A model generated the notes under the pieces. It ran no database searches. It saw only the letters and a program-made list of their open reading frames with translations, and was not told where the DNA came from. Shown in pieces: positions 58,161 to 64,000 of a DNA stretch of 64,000 bases. Location: NCBI GenBank assembly GCA_963767685.1, contig CAVYEZ010000011.1:62001-126000 (forward strand), written 5' to 3'. Each line of letters starts with the position of its first letter. Position 1 is the first letter of the stretch. Position numbers and translations under genes: made by a program. This stretch comes from Trebonia sp963767685 (GTDB taxonomy: Bacteria; Actinomycetota; Actinomycetes; Streptosporangiales; Streptosporangiaceae).

Positions 58161-59078
58161 TTGCTGCAGAAGTTCGACGAGCGCAACCGCGACCTGATCG
58201 TCAACGTGGGCGGCCGCCTGTCCCACCGGGACGAGGCGGGCGTGTCCCCGTTCGACTCCGTGGTCCAGGGCGGCGACGCGGTGTGGGAGGGCCTGCGGCT
58301 GACCAACGGCCGGATCTTCGCGCTTGACGAGCACCTGGCGCGGCTGCGCCGGTCGGCGCACGCCCTTGGGTTCGCGTCGGTGCCTTCTGACGAGTTGATC
58401 ACCGCCGAGATCCGGCGCACGCTGGCGGCCAACTCGATGCGCACCGGGGTGCACATCCGGCTGACGCTCACCCGCGGCGTCAAGGTGACCTCGGGCATGG
58501 ACCCGCGGCTGAACGTTTCCGGTCCCACGCTGATCGTGCTGGCCGAGTTCAAGGACCCCGTCTACGACCAGTCGGGGATCCGGCTGGTCACGTCCAGCGT
58601 CCGGCGGCACGCGCCGGACTCGCTGGACCCGAAGATCCACCACAACAACCTGCTGACCTCCATCCTCGCCAAGATCGAGGCGAACGTGGCGGGCGCCGAC
58701 GACGCGGTCATGCTGGACAGCCGGGGCTTCATCGCGGAAACGAACGCGACGCACCTCTTCCTGGTGCTCCCGCGCGACGCCGGCGAGGATCCGGTGCTGG
58801 CGACGCCGACGACGGTGGCCTGCCCGGAGGGGATCACCCGGGCCGCCGTGCTGCGGCTGGCGTCGTCCGCCGGGTTCGCGACGCTCGAGGGGGATTACAG
58901 CCTTCCGCAGCTTTACAACGCGTCCGAGGCGTTCGTCACCGGCACGATGGGCGGGCTGGCCCCGGTGGTGTCGGTCGACGGGCGGTCGATTGGCGGCGGC
59001 ACGACCGGCCCGGTCACCAAGCAGCTAACAGAGCTCTACTCGAACCTCACCGCCACCACGGGCACCACGGTGGCGTGA
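58161..59078 (+). CDS. Class IV aminotransferase (branched-chain/D-amino-acid type)
   Basis: The TTG at 58161 begins MLQKFDERNRDLIVNVGGRL. DAVWEGLRLTNGRIFALDEH is the substrate and phosphate region, LDPKIHHNNLLTSILAKIEA holds the PLP Lys (PKIHHNN), and DSRGFIAETNATHLFLVLP is the fold IV GFIxExNxxNxF motif. LYNASEAFVTGTMGGLAPVV binds the PLP phosphate. It has 305 residues. The paired sulfotransferase gene suggests both act on one substrate. Which amino acid is used is not readable. Confidence 0.88.
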   Translation: MLQKFDERNRDLIVNVGGRLSHRDEAGVSPFDSVVQGGDAVWEGLRLTNGRIFALDEHLARLRRSAHALGFASVPSDELITAEIRRTLAANSMRTGVHIRLTLTRGVKVTSGMDPRLNVSGPTLIVLAEFKDPVYDQSGIRLVTSSVRRHAPDSLDPKIHHNNLLTSILAKIEANVAGADDAVMLDSRGFIAETNATHLFLVLPRDAGEDPVLATPTTVACPEGITRAAVLRLASSAGFATLEGDYSLPQLYNASEAFVTGTMGGLAPVVSVDGRSIGGGTTGPVTKQLTELYSNLTATTGTTVA

Positions 59079-59113
59079 GGGCGGGGCAGCGTGAGACAGG
59101 CTCCACTATCCCG

Positions 59114-59842
59114 TCACCTCCGTGACGATCTTGCCGTCTTCCAGGCGGAGGACCTCGTCGGCCAGCTCGATGAGGGCGGGGTCGTGGGTGGCCACCAGGG
59201 CCGTGACGCCCTCGGAGCGGACCACCGTGCGCAGCAGCCGCATGATCTGCTTGCCGGTTTCCGCGTCGAGCTGGCCGGTGGGCTCGTCCGCCAGGAGCAG
59301 GGCCGGCGGCTGGCGAGCGCGCGGGCGATCGCGACGCGCTGCTGCTGGCCGCCGGACAGCTCGCCGGGCCGCTGTCGGGCGTGGCCCGCGAGCCCGACGA
59401 TCGACAGCATGAGCGCGACCCGCTCCTCCCGCTCCCGCGGGGCCATGCCCGCGATGCGCAGCGGGACGCCCACGTTCTCCGCCGCCGACAGCACCGGCAG
59501 CAGGCCGAACGACTGGAAGATGTACGCGACGGTCTCCCGCCGCAGCCGCATCCGGTCCCGCTCGCCCATCGCGGTCACGTCCCGGCCGGCCACGTGCACG
59601 GTGCCGCCGTCGGGGGAGTCGAGCCCGCCGACGACGTTCAGCAGGGTGGTCTTGCCGGAACCGGACCGGCCGCGCAGCGCGACGAGCCGCCCCTCGCCGA
59701 TCGAGAACGTCACGCCGCGCAGCGCGGCCGTCGCCGTCGGGCCGCTCCCGTACGTGCGGGTCACGTCGCGCACGTCCACCATGGGCGCGGTGGCGACGCC
59801 GCCCGCGGCCGGGTGACCCGGCTCGGTCTCTTGTCCGCTCAC
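59114..59842 (-). pseudogene. ABC transporter ATPase (MacB/LolD-like), frameshift near 59312
   Basis: The GTG at 59842 opens VSGQETEPGHPAAGG, then MVDVRDVTRTYGSG. Walker A is GRSGSGKTTLLNVVGGLDSP, the Q-loop FQSFGLLPV, and the signature LSGGQQQRVAIARALA. Then one base is missing near 59312, inside an AGCCGGCC-type run; the next frame reads ALLLADEPTGQLDAETGKQI (Walker B) and VATHDPALIELADEV (H-loop). A one-base repair gives a complete 240-residue ATPase of the lipoprotein/antimicrobial exporter group. Its GTG overlaps the stop of a truncated permease upstream, so the whole transporter looks dead or miscalled. Confidence 0.82.
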
Positions 59843-60087
59843 TTGTCGCGCTCCTCCGTGCTCGTGCTTTGAGTATCCGGCCATACCATCTGCTCGTCCA
59901 TCGGCCCGCTCATTCCCTGTCCGCGCCGCACCGCCTGAGGCAGGGCCTGGCCGGCGAACACCGCGAGCGCGGAACCGACGGCCGCCGCGACGAGCGTCGT
60001 GAGCGCCGCGGCCGCGATGACCACCCGGTGCGCGGCCATCCGGCGCGCTGCCAGGGGACCCCGCGGAGCGAACACGAACGAAAGCAT
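59839..60087 (-). pseudogene. FtsX-type ABC permease reduced to its first ~60 residues
   Basis: The 82-residue frame starts MLSFVFAPRGPLAARRMAAH and has one helix, RVVIAAAALTTLVAAAVGSA. This is the exact beginning of large (800-1000 residue) actinomycete FtsX permeases. Only a short unrelated-looking tail (DEQMVWPDTQSTSTEERDK) follows before the stop, which overlaps the ATPase start as GTGA, as a complete permease gene normally would. The middle is missing in frame. It cannot transport. This parallels the internally deleted beta-lactamase-like gene at 19.5 kb. Confidence 0.6.
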
Positions 60088-60174
60088 TCCTTACCGACAC
60101 AAAAACTGGCAATTCTGCTCGGTAACAAGTGAATCTTTTCCACCGTGCCCAATCGGAGGGGCACACCCGGCTGG

Positions 60175-60672
60175 CTAGCCGTCCTTGTTCAGCGCCTCCC
60201 AGCGGGCCATCACGGCGGGCATTTCCGCGGTCAGGAACTCGATGAAGTCCGCGTGGCCCGCCATCCGCCGCCCGGCGGGCGAATCCGCGCCGACCAGGTC
60301 GATGCCCTCCTTGAGCAGTGAAGCCCACCGGATGAGCACCTGGTTGCGGAGCATCGTGACCTGGTGCCAGATGTCGGCGGGCATCCGGTAGTACTCGCGC
60401 CGCGACCCGCGCACCCGCTCCTTGTGCACGAGTCCGAGGCTGGCCAGGTAGCGCACGGCGCCCGACACCGCGGCCGGGCTGATCTGCAGCAGGTCGACGA
60501 GTTCGGCCGCGGTCAGCCGCCCGGCGTCGCTGACGAGCAGCGCGACGAAGACGCGGGCGGGCATCGCCGGGAACCCGGCCAGGATCAGCACCGCCGCGAA
60601 CTTCTCGATGAACTCGGGCAGCCGCTCCGGCGCTTCGGTGGGGACTGGCATGTCCTCGTCAGGGACCCGCAT
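60175..60672 (-). CDS. GbsR/MarR-type winged-helix regulator
   Basis: The 165-residue protein has a winged helix at residues 40-100: PARVFVALLVSDAGRLTAAE, LVDLLQISPAAVSGAVRYLA, and the wing HKERVRGSRREYYRMP. The C-terminal helices (AGHADFIEFLTAEMPAVMAR) fit the GbsR-like group known to control adjacent ABC transporters. It is divergent from the intact ABC exporter, with an imperfect palindrome in the 62-base gap. A downstream in-frame ATG at 60651 is also possible. Confidence 0.85.
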   Translation of the reverse strand: MRVPDEDMPVPTEAPERLPEFIEKFAAVLILAGFPAMPARVFVALLVSDAGRLTAAELVDLLQISPAAVSGAVRYLASLGLVHKERVRGSRREYYRMPADIWHQVTMLRNQVLIRWASLLKEGIDLVGADSPAGRRMAGHADFIEFLTAEMPAVMARWEALNKDG

Positions 60673-60689
60673 GGGGATCAGAATACTGC

Positions 60690-60716
60690 ATTCAGAACTT
60701 TCACAAGTTTCTGAAT
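60690..60716. promoter_or_regulatory. Operator between GbsR-type regulator and ABC exporter
   Basis: ATTCAGAACTT (60690-60700), four bases, AAGTTTCTGAAT (60705-60716): an inverted repeat of 11-12 bases with one extra base on the right. It lies 18 bases before the exporter ATG in an AT-rich gap. Confidence 0.65.
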
Positions 60717-60734
60717 ATCCGGTACGCTGAGCCC

Positions 60735-61673
60735 ATGGCTAACGCTATCGAGGCGCGCGGGCTGCGCAAGCGCTTCGGCCAGGCGACGGCGCTCGACGGC
60801 CTCGACCTGACGGTCGCCGCCGGCGAGGTGCACGCCTTCCTCGGCCCGAACGGCGCGGGCAAGACCACCACCATCCGCATCCTGCTCGGCCTGCTCCGCA
60901 AGGACGGCGGCGACGTCACCCTGCTCGGCGGCGACCCCTGGCGGGACGCGACCACCCTGCACCGCCGGCTCGCGTACGTGCCCGGCGACGTCACGCTCTG
61001 GCCCAGCCTCACCGGCGGCGAGATCATCGACCTGCTCGCCCGGCTGCGCGACGACCGCCCGGCGGCCCGGCCGGGCGAGCGCGAGCGCCGTCAGGAGCTG
61101 ATCGAGCGGTTCGACCTCGACCCGTCCAAGAAGGCGCGCGCCTACTCCAAGGGCAACCGGCAGAAGGTGGCGCTGATCGCCGCGCTCGCCAGCGACGCGG
61201 AGCTGCTCGTCCTCGACGAGCCGACGTCGGGACTCGACCCGCTGATGGAGGCGGCATTCCGCGACTGCGTGAGCGCGGAGCGCCGCCGCGGCCGGACGGT
61301 GCTGCTCTCCAGCCACATCCTCGCCGAGGCGGAGGCGCTGGCCGACCGGGTGACGATCATCCGGGCGGGCCGGACGGTCGAAACCGGCACGCTCGCCGAG
61401 CTGCGGCACCTCACCCGCACCACGGTGGACGCGGAGCTGGACGGGCCGGTCGCGCTGGACGGCGTGCCCGGCGTGCACGACGTCGACCTGGAAGGCCCGC
61501 GGCTGCGCTGCGAGGTGGACAACACCACGCTCAACGAGGTCCTGCGCCGCCTGACGGCCGCCGGGGTGCGCACGCTCACCTGCCGCCCGCCGACCCTGGA
61601 GGAGCTGTTCCTCCGGCAGTACGCGAGTCAAGGCCATGATCCCGAACGGAATCGGGTGACTCAGGCACCATGA
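60735..61673 (+). CDS. ABC exporter ATP-binding protein (DrrA-like)
   Basis: The 312-residue protein starts MANAIEARGLRKRFGQATAL. It has Walker A (GPNGAGKTTTIRILLGLL), a signature variant YSKGNRQKVALIAALA, Walker B (LLVLDEPTSGLDPLMEAAFR) and the switch His (LLSSHILAEAEALADRV). The C-terminal 70 residues are the DrrA-type accessory domain. It powers export of a drug-like or lipid molecule. Its stop overlaps the permease start (ATGA). It is controlled by the divergent GbsR-type regulator. Confidence 0.93.
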   Translation: MANAIEARGLRKRFGQATALDGLDLTVAAGEVHAFLGPNGAGKTTTIRILLGLLRKDGGDVTLLGGDPWRDATTLHRRLAYVPGDVTLWPSLTGGEIIDLLARLRDDRPAARPGERERRQELIERFDLDPSKKARAYSKGNRQKVALIAALASDAELLVLDEPTSGLDPLMEAAFRDCVSAERRRGRTVLLSSHILAEAEALADRVTIIRAGRTVETGTLAELRHLTRTTVDAELDGPVALDGVPGVHDVDLEGPRLRCEVDNTTLNEVLRRLTAAGVRTLTCRPPTLEELFLRQYASQGHDPERNRVTQAP

Positions 61674-63322
61674 CTACTGCCACCGCCGTGCGGGCGCCCA
61701 AGGTTCCCGCCGTCTTTCGCGGCGGCCCGCTGACCGGAGCCTGCACCCTCGCCAAGCTGGCGCTCCGCCGCGACCGGATCATGCTGCCGGCCTGGGTGTA
61801 CGTGGTCGTGGGGGGCGTCGCGGCGAACGCGTACACGTTCGCGAAGCTCTATAAGACGGAGTCGTCGCGGGCCGCGCTCGTCGCGTCGGGGAAGGGCAAC
61901 CCCGCGCTGCTGTTCCTCTACGGTCGGCTGAACGGTGACTCGGTCGGCGCGCTGACCGCCTGGCGCTACGGCGTGTGGGGCGCGCTGTTCGCGGCGCTCA
62001 TGTCGGTCTTCCTCGTGATCAGGCACACCCGCGGGGATGAGGAGACCGGGCGGCTTGAGCTGATCCGATCGGCCCGGGTCGGCCGCCAGGCGCCGCTTGC
62101 CGCCGCGATCGGCGTCGCGGCGCTGGCCAACGTGGCACTCACGGTCTTGCTCGGCATCGTGCTTCCCCTGCTTGGCCTCCCCGTCGCCGGGTCGCTCGCG
62201 CTCGCGCTCGCCATCGGCACCTGCGGGCTCGCGTTCACCGCCCTGAGCGCGCTGGCGGCGCAGCTCACCGCGGGCGCCCGCGCCGCCCGCGGGCTGGCCA
62301 TCGGCGTGCTCGGCGTCGCGTTCCTGGCCCGGGCGGTCGGCGACTCGGCCGGGATCGGCGGGCCAAGCTGGCTCACCTGGGTGCTGCCGCTCGGCTGGAC
62401 GGAGACGCTGCGGCCGTTCGCCGGGGAGCGCTGGTGGGTGCTCGCGCTGCCGCTCGCGCTGTTCGGTGCGGGCGCGTGGCTGTCGTTCGCGCTGGCCGCC
62501 GGCCGCGATCACGGGGCGGGCCTGTTCCCCGACCGGCCGGGCCGTCCCGCCGCGTCCGGCGCGCTGCGCGGCCCGTTCACGCTCGCGGGCCGGCTGCAGT
62601 GGCCCGCGCTGGCGGGCTGGGCGGCCGGGTACGCGGTCCTGTTCGCGGTCTGCGGCGCCGCGGCCAAGGGCATCGGCCAGCTCGTCGGCACCAGCGGGGC
62701 CCTCGACCAGGAATTCACCCGGCTCGGCGGCCAGGCGGAGATCGTCAACGCGTACCTGGCCGCGCTGATGCTGCTCGGCGGCCTGGTCGCCGCCGCCTAC
62801 GGCGTGTCCGCGGTGCTCCGGCTGCGCACCGAGGAGACTGCGGGCCGGGCCGACCCGGTTCTGGCCGGTTCGGTTGGGCGCGCCCGGTGGGGGCTGAGCC
62901 ACCTCGTGGTCGCCTTGGCGGGGGCGGCTGTCCTGCTGGCGGTCGCGGGCATCGCCACCGGACTCGGCTACGGCCTGGCCGTGGGCGGCGCCGGCGGCGA
63001 GACCGCCAGGATGCTCGGCGCGGGCCTGGCCCAGCTCCCCGCGGCGGCGGTGATCATCGGCCTCGCCGCGCTCGCCTTCGGCGCGGTGCCGGACGGGTGC
63101 GTGGCAGTCGCCTGGACGGCCGTCGGGCTCGCGGTGCTGCTGAACATCTTCGGCCAGGTACTCCAGCTCTCGCACTGGGTGCTGGACATCTCACCGTTCA
63201 CGCACGCTCCCAGGCTGCCCGGCGGCCCGGTCAGCGCCGCCTCGCTGGCCTGGCTCAGCGTGATCGCGGTGGCGCTGGGCGCGACCGGGCTGGCCGCGCT
63301 CCGCCACCGCGACATCGGCTAG
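61670..63322 (+). CDS. ABC-2-type exporter permease (polyketide-antibiotic exporter family)
   Basis: The 550-residue protein has about 12 helices in two similar halves, each following a soluble stretch (SKGN-type partner ATPase upstream). It begins MTTATAVRAPKVPAVFRGGP. Helices include AGWAAGYAVLFAVCGAAAKG and VVALAGAAVLLAVAGIATGL. ETGRLELIRSARVGRQAPLA and ETAGRADPVLAGSVGRARWG (the repeated RADP/E-type cytoplasmic motif) fit the exporter-of-polyketide-antibiotics family. It is the fused-dimer permease for the DrrA-like ATPase. The two genes overlap by four bases. Substrate unknown. Confidence 0.88.
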   Translation: MTTATAVRAPKVPAVFRGGPLTGACTLAKLALRRDRIMLPAWVYVVVGGVAANAYTFAKLYKTESSRAALVASGKGNPALLFLYGRLNGDSVGALTAWRYGVWGALFAALMSVFLVIRHTRGDEETGRLELIRSARVGRQAPLAAAIGVAALANVALTVLLGIVLPLLGLPVAGSLALALAIGTCGLAFTALSALAAQLTAGARAARGLAIGVLGVAFLARAVGDSAGIGGPSWLTWVLPLGWTETLRPFAGERWWVLALPLALFGAGAWLSFALAAGRDHGAGLFPDRPGRPAASGALRGPFTLAGRLQWPALAGWAAGYAVLFAVCGAAAKGIGQLVGTSGALDQEFTRLGGQAEIVNAYLAALMLLGGLVAAAYGVSAVLRLRTEETAGRADPVLAGSVGRARWGLSHLVVALAGAAVLLAVAGIATGLGYGLAVGGAGGETARMLGAGLAQLPAAAVIIGLAALAFGAVPDGCVAVAWTAVGLAVLLNIFGQVLQLSHWVLDISPFTHAPRLPGGPVSAASLAWLSVIAVALGATGLAALRHRDIG

Positions 63323-63546
63323 CCGGCCGAGTTCCGGGCATCGGGGTCGCCGGAGCGCTACGTTGGGTCGCGGACAGGTCGCAAGTCGGTGGAGGAATGT
63401 CCGGTAATGGGATGTTTCGGCAACATATTTCCGGCGGCGGCGAGCTGATATGCCCGATGAGGTAGCGAAGATGGGCATTTGCCGAGATGATGTTGTGACT
63501 TTGCCGGACCGCACAGGTACCACGGACAACACGAGGTGACCGCCAC

Positions 63547-64000
63547 ATGAGGAACGGATGGCCGAATTCCGAGGATGGCCGGGGCATATCGCCGGCCAGC
63601 CAGGGGCACGCGCCGTTCGGGCCGGAGGTCTCGTGGCCGACGGGGTTCGCCGCGCTTGAGCAACCGGGCGGCGGCTACGGGTACCCGGCCACGCGGGGCG
63701 AGCAGTTGCCCGCGGCCGCTCAGCAGGGATCGCACCCGTACGCGGCGTTCGGCGGCTCGGGGTACGGCGACGACGGTTACACCGACCCCGGTTACCAGGG
63801 CCCGTCCGCGCAGGACGCGGGAATCGCGGGCACGCGGACGGTACGCGGTTTCGTGGAGTCCGGGCAGACTCACGCGGCTTACCCGGAGACGGGCTACGCG
63901 CAGAACGGCTACTTCGAGTCCTCCCCGCGGATGCAGAGTCAGCACCAGCAGGGGTACGCGGGATCGAGCTACGCCTCCGGCGAGATCGAGATGGCCTACC
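63547..64000 (+). CDS. Gly/Tyr/Gln-rich protein, partial (runs off window)
   Basis: The ATG at 63547 has GAGGTGA upstream and begins MRNGWPNSEDGRGISPASQG. The visible 151 residues are low-complexity: many Gly, Tyr, Gln, Ser and Pro, with GYGYPATRG, GSGYGDDGYTDPGYQG and QSQHQQGYAG. There is no signal peptide. Such disordered N-terminal regions often precede membrane or wall enzymes in actinomycetes, so the function depends on the missing part. The frame is open to the window end. The 224-base upstream gap has no gene and probably contains a promoter. Confidence 0.7.
   Translation, partial: MRNGWPNSEDGRGISPASQGHAPFGPEVSWPTGFAALEQPGGGYGYPATRGEQLPAAAQQGSHPYAAFGGSGYGDDGYTDPGYQGPSAQDAGIAGTRTVRGFVESGQTHAAYPETGYAQNGYFESSPRMQSQHQQGYAGSSYASGEIEMAY

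Overview
The window is high-GC DNA (visibly about 70% G+C over most of its length) with many GTG starts and closely packed genes. It comes from an actinomycete. A mycothiol-dependent formaldehyde dehydrogenase, a RepSA-type integrative element, a DUF222/HNH endonuclease, DUF1707 and DUF5941 proteins and a hopanoid-type glycosyltransferase all fit the filamentous Actinomycetota (Streptomyces, Streptosporangiales or relatives). I cannot name the genus from sequence alone.

Region 1 (1 to 10,403) is an actinomycete integrative and conjugative element (AICE) inserted at an initiator tRNA-Met gene. Reading right to left from the tRNA it carries integrase, excisionase, RepSA-type replication initiator, a zinc-ribbon protein, an FtsK/TraB-type translocase, two small proteins and a GntR repressor with its operators. 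Further left are accessory regulators and a Nudix hydrolase. Many genes left of 3.5 kb, and the integrase, contain frameshifts. The first 600 bases are lower in G+C and hold only fragments. The left end of the element is not in the window.

Region 2 (10.5 to 25.2 kb) is chromosomal: two polytopic membrane glycosyltransferase-like proteins, a SpoT/Mesh1-like alarmone hydrolase, an SDR oxidoreductase, a DUF5941-like membrane protein, an IspD/TarI cytidylyltransferase, a TetR/SDR divergent pair with three tandem operators, a gutted beta-lactamase-like gene, an alpha/beta hydrolase, a PadR/membrane-protein divergent pair with a perfect palindrome, a DUF222-HNH nuclease and an acetyltransferase.

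Region 3 (25.3 to 29.5 kb) is the most unusual stretch. It holds a secreted 840-residue protein built of Ala/Pro/Val/Thr repeats, followed by a membrane-anchored double-LysM protein. I see no close functional precedent and propose it as a cell-surface module.

Region 4 (29.6 to 47.7 kb) is ordinary metabolism and envelope upkeep: nucleotidyltransferase, LLM flavin oxidoreductase, Gfo/Idh oxidoreductase, Maf, PNPOx-like protein, PPK2, amidohydrolase, RNase HI, LysM transglycosylase, a divergent LysR/amidotransferase pair, an NfeD/SPFH pair, an MFS exporter and a lipoprotein L,D-transpeptidase. Three tandem 123-bp repeats with nested inverted repeats lie between PPK2 and the amidohydrolase.

Region 5 (47.2 to 64 kb) holds metY and metX (direct sulfhydrylation route to homocysteine), OsmC, a flavin monooxygenase whose best start is ATC, an HpnB-like glycosyltransferase, a diacylglycerol-kinase-like protein, mycothiol-dependent formaldehyde dehydrogenase, a sulfotransferase/class IV aminotransferase pair, a decayed ABC exporter, and an intact ABC exporter under a GbsR/MarR-type regulator. 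A Gly/Tyr-rich protein runs off the right edge.

About ten otherwise well-conserved genes carry a one-base frameshift, often in a short G/C run. Residual sequencing error should be excluded before calling them pseudogenes.
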